Assembly (NCBI GenBank): GCA_028824295.1
Contig: JAPPED010000003.1
Span: 1-64,000 of the forward strand
Reading direction: 5' to 3'
DNA from: Rhodospirillales bacterium
GTDB lineage: Bacteria; Pseudomonadota; Alphaproteobacteria; TMED109
DNA length: 64,000 nucleotides
The translations under genes were made by a program, and so were the position numbers. The notes below the pieces were generated by a model. That model was given only the letters and a program-made list of their open reading frames with translations, was not told where the DNA came from and searched no databases. Of the stretch, positions 36,134 through 46,143 are shown one piece after another (positions within the stretch are counted from its first letter, which is position 1; the number at the start of each line of letters is the position of its first letter).

Positions 36134-37321
36134 ATGCCGCTCCGAGAAGGCCCACTGTCCCGATTCACCGTGCTGGATCTGACGCGAGTGCGGGCAGGCC
36201 CAACCGCGGTGCGCCAGCTGGCCGACTGGGGCGCCGACGTGATCAAGATCGAGCCGCCCGAACCTGTCGACACCTCGGCTGGCCTGGGCGGCAGGCGGGA
36301 TGGTTCGGATTTTCAGAACCTGCAGCGCAACAAGCGCGCCATCACGCTCAACCTGAAAGACGCGCGTGGCCTGGCGCTGTTTCACGGGCTCGTGTCCAAG
36401 GCCGATGTCCTGGTGGAGAATTACCGACCGGATGTGAAGGGTCGCCTGGGCATTGACTACCCGACGCTCAGCCGGATCAACGCCGGGCTGATTTACGCGA
36501 GCATCTCCGGTTTCGGCGCGGATGGCCCGTATGCCGGACGGCCAGGGTTTGATCAGATTGCGCAAGGCATGGGCGGCCTCATGTCCGTCACGGGTCTTCC
36601 TGGCCAGGGGCCGGTGCGGGCCGGCATACCGGTCGCGGACCTCAGCGCCGGTATCTATTGCGCGTTCGGGATTGTGATGGCGCTGCTGGAGCGCGAGCAA
36701 ACCGGCGAGGGGCAGTGGGTGGGCACCTCACTCCTCCAGGCTCAGGTCGCGATGCTCGACTTCCAGGCGGCGCGCTGGCTTATGGATCAGGAAGTACCGC
36801 CGCAGGCCGGCAACAATCACCCGACCAGCATGCCGACCGGTGTGTTCCGGACGGCAGACGGGCATATCAATATCGCAGCGTCGGGTGAGGTCATCTGGCG
36901 GCGACTGTGCCAAGCGCTCGACGCCGAGCATTTGGTGGAAGACCGGCGCTTCGCGTCTGCGGAGGGGCGCTCCGACAACCGCGATGACTTGCATCGCGAG
37001 CTCGAGGCTTGCCTTGGCATTGAAACCAGCGGCCATTGGATCCGGGTCCTCAATGAAGCCGGCGTTCCTTGCGGCCCCATCTACCGGATCGACGAGACGT
37101 TCGCCGATCCGCAGGTCGAACATCTCGGTATGGCCCGTCCGGTCTCGCATCCGCGGTTGGGTGATCTGGCCCTGGTCAACCAACCGATCCAGCTTAGTCG
37201 CGCCCCTGATTCGCCGTTTCAGCCCGCTCCTGAGCGGGGGCAGCACAACGCTGAGGTGTTTGGCCAACTTGGCATCGGCCAAGACGAGTTACGCACCCTT
37301 CAGGACCAAGGGATTATCTGA
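36134..37321 (+). CDS. CaiB/BaiF-family (class III) CoA transferase
   Basis: The 395-residue enzyme moves CoA between organic acids. It has FTVLDLTRVRAGPTAVRQLADWGADVIKIEPP, ENYRPDVKGRLGIDYPTL, the catalytic Asp140 in RPGFDQIAQGMGGLM, and the small-domain GVFRTADGHINIAA and LNEAGVPCGPIYRIDETFADPQVEHLGM. These residues are shared by formyl-, succinyl- and acyl-CoA transferases of this class, so the substrate is open. ATG at 36134 is chosen because the conserved N-terminus starts there. It is followed by a crotonase gene on the same strand, and the pair may activate and hydrate an acid. Both are opposite to the flanking mla genes. Confidence 0.88.
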   Translation: MPLREGPLSRFTVLDLTRVRAGPTAVRQLADWGADVIKIEPPEPVDTSAGLGGRRDGSDFQNLQRNKRAITLNLKDARGLALFHGLVSKADVLVENYRPDVKGRLGIDYPTLSRINAGLIYASISGFGADGPYAGRPGFDQIAQGMGGLMSVTGLPGQGPVRAGIPVADLSAGIYCAFGIVMALLEREQTGEGQWVGTSLLQAQVAMLDFQAARWLMDQEVPPQAGNNHPTSMPTGVFRTADGHINIAASGEVIWRRLCQALDAEHLVEDRRFASAEGRSDNRDDLHRELEACLGIETSGHWIRVLNEAGVPCGPIYRIDETFADPQVEHLGMARPVSHPRLGDLALVNQPIQLSRAPDSPFQPAPERGQHNAEVFGQLGIGQDELRTLQDQGII

Positions 37322-37412
37322 GCACCGGCCGAATTACAGCGCGATCGCGCGGGCGTCCTGCGCTTAGCGGGTAGTTTCAGACCGACAATTTTCTTTTGCA
37401 GGAAACCGATCG

Positions 37413-38207
37413 ATGCCTATTGCACTGCCAGCTTCCCTGATCGCGCAGACGTCTGAAGGCGTCGCCCGGCTCATCCTGAATCGGCCGGAGAAACACAACG
37501 TCATCGACTATGAAATGTGGCGCGGAATCGCTTCGGTAATGCAGGCCTTTTCGGCGGACGAGGCCGTCCGGGTGGTCGTCGTCAGTGGCGCGGGCGGCAA
37601 AGCGTTTTCCGCCGGTGCCGACATCTCGGAATTCGAGCGCAAGCGGCAGCGGGACACGGCCGACAGCTACAACCATGCCACGGCCGCTGCGCACAGCGCC
37701 CTTGGCAACTGTCCGAAGCCCACGATTGCCGAGATCGGCGGCCATTGCGTCGGCGGCGGGCTTGGTCTGGCGCTCGCGTGCGACCTTCGCGTCGCCGCTG
37801 ATCATTCCAGTTTCGGTATTCCTGCAGCCCGACTCGGACTTGGTTACGACTACAGCAGTCTCAAGGTCCTGGTAAGCATCGTGGGGCCCGCTGCGGCGAA
37901 GGACATCATGTTCACGGCCAGACGTTTTGGCGCTGCCGAGGCCGCCGCCCTTGGCCTCGTGAACCGCGTGGTGGTTCCGGAAGAGCTGGAACCGGCCGTC
38001 GCCGACTGCGCCCGCATGATCGCTGCAAACGCGCCGCTGACCGTTCGTGCCTCGAAGCAGATCGTTACAGAGGTTCTCAAAGACTCCGACCAGCGCGACC
38101 GGGCCCTCTGCGAACGCCTCGTCGCCGAATGCTTCGCAAGTGCTGACTACGTGGAGGGTCGGCAGGCCTTCATGGAAAAGCGGGAGCCTCGTTTCCAGGG
38201 ACGCTGA
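37413..38207 (+). CDS. Enoyl-CoA hydratase/isomerase (crotonase) family protein
   Basis: The 264-residue crotonase-fold enzyme has the oxyanion-hole sequences GKAFSAGADISEF and IGGHCVGGGLGLALACDLRVAAD, and the FGIPAARLGLGYDYSSLKVLVSIVGPAAAKDIMFTARRF stretch of a common enoyl-CoA hydratase subgroup. A catalytic Glu at the first usual site (ECH Glu144) is not evident, so isomerase or hydrolase activity is possible. It lies about 90 bases after the CoA transferase gene and probably shares its transcript. Confidence 0.85.
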   Translation: MPIALPASLIAQTSEGVARLILNRPEKHNVIDYEMWRGIASVMQAFSADEAVRVVVVSGAGGKAFSAGADISEFERKRQRDTADSYNHATAAAHSALGNCPKPTIAEIGGHCVGGGLGLALACDLRVAADHSSFGIPAARLGLGYDYSSLKVLVSIVGPAAAKDIMFTARRFGAAEAAALGLVNRVVVPEELEPAVADCARMIAANAPLTVRASKQIVTEVLKDSDQRDRALCERLVAECFASADYVEGRQAFMEKREPRFQGR

Positions 38208-38576
38208 GACTCGGGCGGCCGGCGCAGGGGTGCCGGCCGGGGCGACCGCCCAGCGTCCAGAAGATCCCCCGGTGTCCATGCCTTCGGCCCGCAGTCATAC
38301 CGAGGGCGACCACCGCTCTCGCGTGCTCCTCATGCCCGCACCGAAATAGCGATAGCTGGTGTCGAACGCCGTCTACTGAGACGCCTTGCATCGCCTTGGC
38401 AATGCTTCCGAACAGGCGCCGCCGCTCAGCCGGCATTGGATCACCGATGCCGGGACCGCCGTGCCCAGTGAGACGTTGTCAGGCGCCGGGCGCGCCGTTC
38501 AGCTGGCCACTTCCGCGTCCGTCGCGGCGACAGCGATTGCCACGACGGCATGACGGTAGCGCCGTGTCGCCGCGCA
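38208..38576. other. Convergent intergenic region between the crotonase gene and mlaA
   Basis: About 370 bases without a supported gene. A 7-bp GC hairpin (38217-38223 with 38232-38238) just after the crotonase stop may act as a weak terminator. Nothing else stands out. Confidence 0.45.
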
Positions 38577-39335
38577 CTACTCCTCGAATGCGTCGAAGTC
38601 CAGCTCCGACTCGCCCGTCAAGTCTTCGTCCGTGCCGCTGCGGGCACGAAGCACTTGCAGGTACACACTCCGTGCGGACGCATAGGCGTCGAGTGATCCC
38701 GCGAATCCGGCGTCGACCTGCTCGAAGTGCCGGTCGCGAAACGTCACCGCCCGCAAGCCGGTTTCCGCGGCCTGGAACGTGGCGCTCATCCCCGAGGTCC
38801 GAACCAGGTAGTAGTGCGGCGTCGAAAATGCGTCGAGACCCGTGCCCGCCAGCTCCCGCACCGTCGATGGGCCCAACAGGGGTAGCACGAGATACGGTCC
38901 GGGCTCGACGCCCCAGTGGGCCAGCGTTTGGCCGAAGCCGTGCGAGTCGCCATGGATTCCGGCCTCCGCCGCGACGTCGATCAGCCCGCCGAGGCCAACG
39001 AAGGTGTTGAGCAGAAACCGCGAGATCGCAACCTCGAGGCCGGCGGCGTCCCCTTGGAGAAGCGCATTCAGCGCGTAGACAGGTTCCAGCAGGTTGTCCA
39101 AGAACTGGCCGATGCCTCGTCGCGCCGCATTTGGGACCGCGAACCGGTAGACCACGGTCGTCGGCCGGAGCACGTAGTGGTCAAGTTCGCGGTTGACCTC
39201 GAAGATCGCCCGGTTCAGCGGCTCGAGCGGGTCCGCCGGCGCGCCGGCGGACGCCGGAAAGGAACTCCCGATGCCAACCAGGAAGGCGCCCACCATCCGC
39301 ACATACCGCAGCCGGCGCCTCGGCGTCTCACGCAC
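38577..39335 (-). CDS. mlaA: MlaA (VacJ) family outer-membrane phospholipid protein, no lipobox
   Basis: MlaA extracts misplaced phospholipid from the outer leaflet and passes it to MlaC. Conserved features are [72 protein letters not shown]-like [29 protein letters not shown] and an acidic tail. MlaA is normally a lipoprotein, but this protein contains no Cys; the signal peptide ends at PASAGA and looks like a type I signal. GTG at 39335 slightly overlaps the oxoprolinase stop; ATG at 39296 ([10 protein letters not shown]) is an alternative. Confidence 0.9.
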   Translation of the reverse strand: MRETPRRRLRYVRMVGAFLVGIGSSFPASAGAPADPLEPLNRAIFEVNRELDHYVLRPTTVVYRFAVPNAARRGIGQFLDNLLEPVYALNALLQGDAAGLEVAISRFLLNTFVGLGGLIDVAAEAGIHGDSHGFGQTLAHWGVEPGPYLVLPLLGPSTVRELAGTGLDAFSTPHYYLVRTSGMSATFQAAETGLRAVTFRDRHFEQVDAGFAGSLDAYASARSVYLQVLRARSGTDEDLTGESELDFDAFEE

Positions 39336-42300
39336 GACCGAAACCGCCTCCGCCCGGGGTCTCGATCACCATGACGTCGCCCGGGTGTACTTCGCGGGAA
39401 GCGCTGCCAGGCAGTCGTTCGACCGTACCATCGCTCCGCAACAGCGAATTGATACCGAGTGCACCATCGCCGCCACCGGCCAGACCGCGCGGGGGCACCC
39501 GCCGTCGATTGGACAGGATCCCGGCCGTCATGGGGGCCAGAAAGCGAATTCGTCGGACAGTGCCGTCCCCGCCTCGGTAGCACCCGCTGCCACCGCTGCC
39601 CCGCCGGACCGCGAACGATTCGAGTTGCACCGGGAACCGGTTCTCGAGCACCTCGGGGTCGGTCAGGCGGGTGTTCGTCATGTGGCAATGAACGGCGTCG
39701 GCACCGCGATGATCGGGCCCGGCGCCTCCGCCTCCGCAGATCGTCTCATAGTACCCGAATGCCTGCGTGCCGAACGTGAAGTTGCTGACAGTGCCGTAGC
39801 TGTGTGCCTGCACGCCCAGCGCCGCAAACAGGACGTCGACAATGGCCTGACTGGTTTCCACGTTGCCGGCAGCGACGGCGGCGGGATGGGACGGAGCGAG
39901 CAGCGATCGATCCGGAATACGGATTTCCACGGGAACAAGGCAGCCGTGGTTGAGCGGAATCTGTCGCTCGATCAGGACGCGCAGCACGTACAGGACGGCT
40001 GAGCGGGCAACCGCGCTCGGTGCATTGAAGTTGTTGGCAAGCTGCGGCGACGTCCCGGCAAAGTCGATGAGCGCCGTGCGCTGTTCACGATTCACGGTGA
40101 TCTGAACGCGAATGACGGCCCCGTCATCGAGCTGTACCTCGGCCGCCCCGGGCTGCAGTCGAGTCAACAGGCGCCGGACCTGTTCCTCGGCGTGCCGCTG
40201 GACGTGCCCCATGTAGGCGTGCACCGTCGCCAGGCCAAACTCCTCGATCATGGCGTGCAATTCCTGGATCCCGCGCTCGCTGGCAGCCAGCTGAGCGGAC
40301 AGGTCGGCGAGATTCTGGTCGGGATTGCGGGCCGGCCAGCGTCCCGCCCCGAGGTGCCGGCGCAGCCCTTCTTCCAACAGACGGCCTTGGGAGAGAATTG
40401 GCAGCGCATCGAACAGGATGCCCTCTTCGCAAACGTTCGTACTGTTCGCCGGCATGGAGCCTGGCGTGATGCCGCCGATGTCAGCGTGGTGCGCCCGGCT
40501 GGCGACAAAGAACAGGATGTGGTCGCCAGCGCGGTCGAAGACCGGCGTTACCACTGTCAAGTCAGGCAGGTGCGTGCCGCCACGGTACGGCGCGTTGTGC
40601 AGGAAGGCGTCCCCAGGGCGCAGTGCACCGGCGCAGGCGTCGCGGACTGCGACAACCGCTTCGCCCATTGAACCCAAATGCACCGGGATGTGCGGCGCGT
40701 TCGCTACCAGTGCACCGGATCGATCGAAGACCGCGCACGAGAAGTCGAGCCGCTCCTTGATGTTGACCGAGTGCGCGGTATTGCGCAGAACCGACCCCAT
40801 TTGCTCCGCGGCGGACATGAACAGTCCGTTGAACACTTCGAGCAGCACGGGGTCGACGTCGGTCGTTTCCCCACGGCGCCGCTGTTGGGGTGACCCACGC
40901 TCCAGCAGCAGCTGCCCGTCGGGCAGCACCCGCGCCCGCCAGCCGGCGTCGACAACGGTCGTGGCCGTCGGTTCGACAATGATCGCCGGGCCGCTTAGCG
41001 AGCCACCGGCGCCCAAGTCGGAACGGCGGTACAGCGGTACCCGCCGGCGAGTGCCGCGGTCATGCAGGACAACGCGCTCGATCGGTTCTGGCGGTGTGTC
41101 CTCGGCGGCCAGTCGTGAGACCGGAAGGGGGCTGGTCCGGGTGGAAGCTTCAACCTCGGCCGCTTCGATATGGAGGGCCCGGCCTTCGTGCAGGAAGCCG
41201 AACAGTCGCCGATGGTGCGTTTCGAAGTCCTGCCGAACCCGAGCGCTCGTGCCGGCAGGGACTTGGAGTGCCGTATTCGTTCCTTCGTACCGAACCCGAA
41301 GGCGCCGGGTCAATTCGACCTCCGCCGCCGGGTCGTCTGAGGAAATCTCGTTGGCGGCGGCGCTGCTGGCAGCCTTCAGCTCGGCCGCTGCCGGCTCCGG
41401 ATCATCGTCGTCGAGCTGGCGCCCGACCGGCTGCTGGCGAATTGCGGACAGGTTGGCCAGCCCCATGCCATATGCTGACAGCACGCCCGCGAGCGGGTGC
41501 AATAGGATCGCTTCCATGCCGAGGTTTTCGGCGACGCGGCAGGCAAGCTGTCCAGCGGCCGCACCGAAACCGGCCAGGGCGCAGGTGGTGACGTCGTAGC
41601 CGCGCTGAACGGAGATCTTCTTGATAGCGGCGGACATGTTTGCCACCGCCACCTCAAGGAAACCTTCGGCCACGCTTTCTGCCGTGGTTCCGACCTTGAT
41701 GGCCAGTTCCTCGAAGGCCTGGCGGGTGACCGCGGCGTCGAGTGGCAGGTCGGCATCGGGCCCAAACACGTGCGGAAAGTGAGCAGCTTGAACCCGGCCC
41801 AGCAGCAGGTTTGCATCCGTGATGGTGAGCGGACCGCCGTTCCGGTAGCAGGCTGGGCCAGGCTCTGCGCCTGCGCTGTCGGGTCCAACCGTGTACCGCG
41901 CCCCGTCGAAATGGAGGATCGACCCGCCGCCGGCGGCAACGGTCTGAATCCGGAGTGACGGCGTTGCCAAGTGCAAGCCTGCGACTTCCGCCTCTTCAAC
42001 CCGCTCGAGGCTGCCGCCGAAATAGCTGACGTCGGTGGACGTGCCGCCCATGTCGAACCCGATGATCCGCGTGAAGTCTGCAGCCTGCGCTGTCCGCGCC
42101 GCGCCGACCACGCCGCCTGCGGGACCGGAAAGGATGGCGTCCTTTCCCCGGAAACGTGCCGCCGAGGCCAGTCCGCCGTTGGACTGCATGAAGGCCAGCG
42201 GAATTCCGTCGAGTTCACGCTGGAGTTCGCGGATGTAGCGATCGAGGACCGGCGATAGGTAGGCGTCTGCCACGGTTGTCCCGCCTCGGCTCACGAGCTT

Positions 42301-42906
42301 CATGAGCGGGACGGTTTCGTGCGAAACTGACACCTGTGAGAACCCGGCCCGGTGGGCGATGTCGGCGAGCATGCGTTCGTGCCCGGTATAGCGATACCCG
42401 TGCATCAGAACGATGGCGATCGACTGGAAGCCGTCACCGGAGGCCCGCCGCAGCATCCGTTCGGCTGAGACGGCATCGAGCGGCACCAGTACTTCTCCAC
42501 TCGCACTGATGCGCTCGTCGATTTCGATCACCCTGGCATAGGGCAATTTTGGTCGCTCGATGCGGCGGGCGAAGATGTCGGGCCGCGCCTGGGTGCCGAT
42601 CTGCAGGGCGTCGCCGAAGCCGCGCGTGACGCACAACACTACGGGTTGACCCTTGCGCTCTAGGAGCGCGTTTGTCGCTACCGTGGTCCCCATGCGAACG
42701 GAGCTGACCGAGCGGCCGGGGATGGGCGCATCTGGACCGAGGCTGAGCACGGCGCGAATACCAGCCACGGCCGCGTCCCGGTAGTGTCCGGGATTGTTGG
42801 AAAGCAGCTTCCTCGCCGTCAGTGCGCCGTTCGGGGCGCGTGCCACCACGTCGGTGAACGTGCCGCCACGGTCAATCCAGAACTGCCAACCGTGGGAAGT
42901 GCTCAT
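39328..42906 (-). CDS. 5-oxoprolinase/hydantoinase (HyuA-HyuB fusion)
   Basis: The 1192-residue ATP-dependent cyclic amidase joins two domains that are often separate. The HyuA part (about 1-650) has [40 protein letters not shown] and [12 protein letters not shown]. The HyuB part (about 690-1190) has [55 protein letters not shown] and a Gly-rich C-terminus (ETPGGGGFG). Single-chain fusions of this size are typical of 5-oxoprolinase, which opens 5-oxoproline to glutamate; other hydantoins or N-methylhydantoin are possible. ATG at 42906 is preferred over TTG at 42918. It is followed closely by mlaA. Confidence 0.9.
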   Translation of the reverse strand: MSTSHGWQFWIDRGGTFTDVVARAPNGALTARKLLSNNPGHYRDAAVAGIRAVLSLGPDAPIPGRSVSSVRMGTTVATNALLERKGQPVVLCVTRGFGDALQIGTQARPDIFARRIERPKLPYARVIEIDERISASGEVLVPLDAVSAERMLRRASGDGFQSIAIVLMHGYRYTGHERMLADIAHRAGFSQVSVSHETVPLMKLVSRGGTTVADAYLSPVLDRYIRELQRELDGIPLAFMQSNGGLASAARFRGKDAILSGPAGGVVGAARTAQAADFTRIIGFDMGGTSTDVSYFGGSLERVEEAEVAGLHLATPSLRIQTVAAGGGSILHFDGARYTVGPDSAGAEPGPACYRNGGPLTITDANLLLGRVQAAHFPHVFGPDADLPLDAAVTRQAFEELAIKVGTTAESVAEGFLEVAVANMSAAIKKISVQRGYDVTTCALAGFGAAAGQLACRVAENLGMEAILLHPLAGVLSAYGMGLANLSAIRQQPVGRQLDDDDPEPAAAELKAASSAAANEISSDDPAAEVELTRRLRVRYEGTNTALQVPAGTSARVRQDFETHHRRLFGFLHEGRALHIEAAEVEASTRTSPLPVSRLAAEDTPPEPIERVVLHDRGTRRRVPLYRRSDLGAGGSLSGPAIIVEPTATTVVDAGWRARVLPDGQLLLERGSPQQRRRGETTDVDPVLLEVFNGLFMSAAEQMGSVLRNTAHSVNIKERLDFSCAVFDRSGALVANAPHIPVHLGSMGEAVVAVRDACAGALRPGDAFLHNAPYRGGTHLPDLTVVTPVFDRAGDHILFFVASRAHHADIGGITPGSMPANSTNVCEEGILFDALPILSQGRLLEEGLRRHLGAGRWPARNPDQNLADLSAQLAASERGIQELHAMIEEFGLATVHAYMGHVQRHAEEQVRRLLTRLQPGAAEVQLDDGAVIRVQITVNREQRTALIDFAGTSPQLANNFNAPSAVARSAVLYVLRVLIERQIPLNHGCLVPVEIRIPDRSLLAPSHPAAVAAGNVETSQAIVDVLFAALGVQAHSYGTVSNFTFGTQAFGYYETICGGGGAGPDHRGADAVHCHMTNTRLTDPEVLENRFPVQLESFAVRRGSGGSGCYRGGDGTVRRIRFLAPMTAGILSNRRRVPPRGLAGGGDGALGINSLLRSDGTVERLPGSASREVHPGDVMVIETPGGGGFGRA

Positions 42907-43331
42907 GTCATGCAGCAAGCCATGTGCGGGCAGGGCCCGCAGACAAAGGTCGAAGATATCCGAACGTGCGCGGGTCCTTGCCGCCCTACACCGGACCTAG
43001 AAGCTCAAGATCGACGGCCGAGCGACGGCCTGCCTTTAATGATATCGGCTAGGGGCTGGCGGAGATGCCCCTGCACAGCCACGGCGGCACGAGACGCCCG
43101 ATTCGCGGATCCGAGGCAAGATCCGGGTCGCGACCGGTCCCTGCAGTTGGTGGCGGTGTCGAAGTTCGCATTGATGGCCCCGCAACCTGCCAAACAATAG
43201 GGTCTGTGGCGAGGCGCCGACGGCTCCTAGTTTGTCAACACATGCGCCGACAATAGAATGCCAGCGCATCCGGAGCGGACAACTCCTGCCCTCAGGGTGT
43301 GGCCGCCAAAGGGCTCCCGCGACATGATTCG
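42907..43331. other. Divergent intergenic region between the oxoprolinase and djlA-like genes
   Basis: About 425 bases, with no gene or clear promoter that I can support. It marks the border between accessory genes on the left and the conserved envelope/division block on the right. Confidence 0.5.
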
Positions 43332-44114
43332 ATGGCATTTCTAGGTACGTTGCTCGGCGGGACTCTGGGTTTCGCGATCGGGGGGCCGATCGGCGCTCTC
43401 ATCGGAGCGGGCGGCGGGCACTTGTTCGACCGCTTCCGGGAGAGCGAACGGCGGACGCTGGCAGGTCCTGACGCCGGGGTGATGGGGAACCAGGCGGAGG
43501 CTCAGGTTGCCTTCTCCGTCGGATTGATCGGGCTGTCCGCGAAGGTTGCCAAGGCCGACGGACGCGTGACGCCCGATGAAATACGCGCGTTTCGCCGTGT
43601 TTTTCATTTCCCGTCGCAAGATGAAGCGAGAGTGGCGGCGATTTACAACGAGGCTAGGCAGTCGACCGACGGTTTCGAGCAGTACGCCCAGCAGTTGGCC
43701 GCGATCCTTGGGTCACGGGACGAACGGTGCGCCCAGATTCTGGACTGCCTGTTCACGATTGCTGCTGCCGACGGCGTGTTTCATCCGAACGAAGATCGGA
43801 TCATTCGAGAAATCGGCCGCATCTTCGGCTTCAGCGATTCGGAGGTGGCATCGGTTCGGGCACGGCATCAGGGGACGGCCGGGAACGGGACGCAGGCTGC
43901 CACCGATGCTTCGAACTACGAGGTGCTGGGAATCGCGCCGACGGCGTCCGATGATGAGATCAAGACAGCGCACCGGAGCCTGGTCCGAAAGTTCCATCCC
44001 GACCATCTGGTGTCCAAGGGATTGCCAGACGAGCTGATTGAGCACGCAACCGAACGACTCGCCGCCATCAATAGCGCCTACGAAGCGATCATGAAGAGTC
44101 GGCCGCGCCAATGA
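43332..44114 (+). CDS. djlA: DjlA-like co-chaperone (TerB domain + J domain)
   Basis: The 260-residue protein begins with a Gly-rich hydrophobic segment (GTLLGGTLGFAIGGPIGALIGAGGG) that probably anchors it in the inner membrane. A TerB/DjlA helical domain follows (about 55-160, with GLSAKVAKADGRVTPDEIRAFR and TIAAADGVFHPNEDRIIREI). The C-terminal J domain (about 195-258) has the HPD motif (RKFHPDHLVSKG) needed to stimulate DnaK. ATG at 43332 is favoured by the membrane anchor; GTG at 43299 is possible. The stop overlaps the ampD ATG. Confidence 0.88.
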   Translation: MAFLGTLLGGTLGFAIGGPIGALIGAGGGHLFDRFRESERRTLAGPDAGVMGNQAEAQVAFSVGLIGLSAKVAKADGRVTPDEIRAFRRVFHFPSQDEARVAAIYNEARQSTDGFEQYAQQLAAILGSRDERCAQILDCLFTIAAADGVFHPNEDRIIREIGRIFGFSDSEVASVRARHQGTAGNGTQAATDASNYEVLGIAPTASDDEIKTAHRSLVRKFHPDHLVSKGLPDELIEHATERLAAINSAYEAIMKSRPRQ

Positions 44115-44908
44115 ACCGCGCGATTCGAGAGGTCCTGTCTCCGAATTACAACGCCCGCCCGGCTAGCGCCGACATTGAGCTCGTGGTGGTTCATTTCACG
44201 GGAATGGAAACAGCCGATGCCGCCCTGCGCGAACTCACCCAGTTGGGCTCCGGCGTCAGCGCCCACTGGATGATCGACGAGGACGGAACCATCTACCGCT
44301 TGGTTCCCGAGGAGCGCCGCGCCTGGCACGCCGGCCTGGGATCCTGGCACCACTGGCACGATGTGAACGCGGTCTCGATCGGGATCGAACTGGTGAACCC
44401 TGGGCACGATCACGGCTATCGGCCGTTCCCGGACCTGCAGGTCGAAGCGTTGGAGGACCTGCTGGCCGACACGTTCAAATGCCACGGACTGCGTCCCTGC
44501 GACCTCATCGGACATTCGGATGTGGCGCCGGAACGCAAGCAGGACCCGGGTGAGTTGTTTCCGTGGGAACGACTGGCGCGAGCCGGCTTCAGCATCTGGC
44601 CGGACGAGGTGTCGGAGTATCCGGACGGCGGGCTCGGTGTGATGGATGACGCCGAGGACTTCATCGGCGACGAGGAAAGTCGGACCGAATTCGGCTTGGA
44701 TTCCATTAGCCTGCGCGAGAGCGTCTCGGAACTCCAGGAGAATCTCCGGGCCATCGGATACGGGATCGAAACCAACGGGGTGTTTGGTGCTCAGACGGAG
44801 GCTGTCGTGGCTGCCTTCCAGCGGCGGTTCCGACCCGGCACGGTGGACGGATACGCGGATTCCGAGACGCGTGCGCTGATTCAGGCGGTCGCCCAGATAA
44901 CCCGCTAG
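44111..44908 (+). CDS. ampD: AmpD-type N-acetylmuramoyl-L-alanine amidase with PG-binding domain
   Basis: The 265-residue zinc amidase cleaves the peptide from anhydromuramic acid or muramic acid during peptidoglycan recycling. The Amidase_2 domain has zinc ligands His28 (VVVHFTG), His135 and Asp145 (IGHSDVAPERKQDPGELFPW). A C-terminal peptidoglycan-binding domain follows (about 199-262; LQENLRAIGYGIETNGVFGAQTEAVVAAFQRRFRP). There is no signal peptide, which fits cytoplasmic AmpD, though the PG-binding domain resembles AmiD/AmpDh types. ATG overlaps the djlA stop. It precedes the RNase P RNA gene. Confidence 0.9.
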   Translation: MNRAIREVLSPNYNARPASADIELVVVHFTGMETADAALRELTQLGSGVSAHWMIDEDGTIYRLVPEERRAWHAGLGSWHHWHDVNAVSIGIELVNPGHDHGYRPFPDLQVEALEDLLADTFKCHGLRPCDLIGHSDVAPERKQDPGELFPWERLARAGFSIWPDEVSEYPDGGLGVMDDAEDFIGDEESRTEFGLDSISLRESVSELQENLRAIGYGIETNGVFGAQTEAVVAAFQRRFRPGTVDGYADSETRALIQAVAQITR

Positions 44909-44966
44909 CGCAGTTCGCGCAGCCGCGGTCGCGAAGCCACTGTCCGGCCAACTGCGCCGGAGGGCC

Positions 44967-44995
44967 TTGACCTGGCCCACCCGATCCCATTGAAT
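44967..44995 (+). promoter_or_regulatory. Promoter of rnpB
   Basis: TTGACC (44967-44972) and TTGAAT (44990-44995) are separated by exactly 17 bases. Transcription would start near 45001, which is where the P1 helix of RNase P RNA begins, so position and structure agree. Confidence 0.75.
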
Positions 44996-44997
44996 CC

Positions 44998-45367
44998 CGA
45001 GGCCAGACGGCTGGATGACTGCTCCCGGGGTTTCCGGGGGAGGAAAGTCCGGGCTCCACGGAAACACGGTGCCGGGTAACGCCCGGCGGAGGCGACTCCA
45101 GGGATAGTGCCGCAGAAAACAAACCGCCGGCGCGAACTCGCGGCGGCAAGGGTGAAACGGTGCGGTAAGAGCGCACCGCGTCTTCGGCGACGGAGACGGC
45201 ACGGTAAACCCCACCGGGAGCAAGACCGAATAGGGACGGCGTGGCCCGTGATCGGGCCGATGGTGTTTCCGCCTCCGTCCGGGCCGGTCGCGTGAGGCGC
45301 GCGGTAACGCATGCCCCAGATGAATGGTCATCCTTGACAGAACCCGGCTTACAGGCTGTCTGGCCCC
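44998..45367 (+). ncRNA. rnpB: RNase P RNA component (bacterial A type)
   Basis: RnpB is the catalytic RNA that matures tRNA 5' ends. The ends pair to form P1: GGCCAGAC at 45001 with GTCTGGCC at 45358-45365. The universally conserved GAGGAAAGTCCGGGCTCC lies at 45041-45058, with GATAGTGCC and AGGGTGAAACGGTG further on. The 3' conserved ACAGAACCCGGCTTACAGGCTG ends the molecule. About 370 bases is normal for alphaproteobacteria. It lies between ampD and mraZ; long open frames crossing it are artefacts. Confidence 0.95.
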
Positions 45368-45466
45368 ACTCGTTCCTCGGGAGAACCTGCCACGATTCCA
45401 CGCTCCAGCGGGCTATCATAGAACAAAAGAGGATCATCTAAGCACTTGTCGAATCGTTGATTATCG

Positions 45467-45495
45467 TTGACGTGGCCCACGAATAGGCGTAAAAT
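45467..45495 (+). promoter_or_regulatory. Pmra promoter of the division and cell wall cluster
   Basis: TTGACG (45467-45472), a 17-base spacer and TAAAAT (45490-45495) form a near-consensus promoter. It gives a leader of about 55 bases before mraZ. The neighbouring genes overlap so tightly that this may be the main promoter of the whole cluster. Confidence 0.7.
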
Positions 45496-45510
45496 CCCAT
45501 GTTCACCCAT
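45476..45510. promoter_or_regulatory. MraZ-box-like repeats over Pmra
   Basis: Pentamers CCCAC (45476), CCCAT (45496) and CCCAT (45506) lie in a 10-base phase. On the other strand they read TGGGN with 5-base gaps, the known pattern of MraZ operators. The phase position at 45486 (GGCGT) does not match. They cover the spacer and the start site, which suits autorepression. Confidence 0.45.
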
Positions 45511-45555
45511 ATGGGGTGGACAGCGCTGCTGGGTCGTCGTGTGGAGGGTCGAGCG

Positions 45556-46089
45556 ATGCAGGAGGTGGGTAACCGCGCCTTCTTCGCCGGCACGTTTACG
45601 CACCGGATTGACAAGAAGGGGCGGATCAGTATTCCGGCGCGTTGGCGCTCGGAGTTCCGGTCGGAAGAGTCTCCCCATCTGTTCGTCGCGTCGACGGCGA
45701 GCGGTGACGCGGCCTGCGCCATCGAATGTGTGATGCAGTCGGACCTGCGCCGTCGCAACTCCGAGCAGGCTGACCGCACCGAGCTTTCCCAGCGGCAGCG
45801 CGGATTGCTGGGACTCCACCACTTCCACGCATATACCGCGCAGCTGATTGATCCCGAAGGCCGTGTTCAGTTGCCCGCCGAAGCGCTGATTGCGGCCGAT
45901 CTGGCCCTTGACGATTCGGACGAGGGCAGCACCAAGACACGCAGCTACACCGTGCGGTCGCCGACGGCCGTCCTGATGGGCGCAGGCGACCGGTTCTACA
46001 TCCTCCACCCGGACCAGGTCGGACCGTTCTTGGCCGAGGCGTCGGCCGAAGCCGAAGCTGCCGACCACAACTCCAGGTCCGGGCTCTAG
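45556..46089 (+). CDS. mraZ: Transcriptional regulator MraZ
   Basis: MraZ is an AbrB-like DNA-binding protein that represses its own operon. The 177-residue protein has two SpoVT/AbrB-type half motifs: FFAGTFTHRIDKKGRISIPARWRSEF near the N-terminus and AYTAQLIDPEGRVQLPAE in the middle. I chose ATG at 45556 because GGAGGG lies at the right distance and the conserved region starts soon after; the frame opens earlier at 45499. The C-terminus is longer and more acidic than in enterobacteria. Confidence 0.92.
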   Translation: MQEVGNRAFFAGTFTHRIDKKGRISIPARWRSEFRSEESPHLFVASTASGDAACAIECVMQSDLRRRNSEQADRTELSQRQRGLLGLHHFHAYTAQLIDPEGRVQLPAEALIAADLALDDSDEGSTKTRSYTVRSPTAVLMGAGDRFYILHPDQVGPFLAEASAEAEAADHNSRSGL

Positions 46090-46143
46090 AAACGCCGGCA
46101 CGTGGGCACTCGCCTTTCCTCCCTCCAACATGGCATCCCAACC

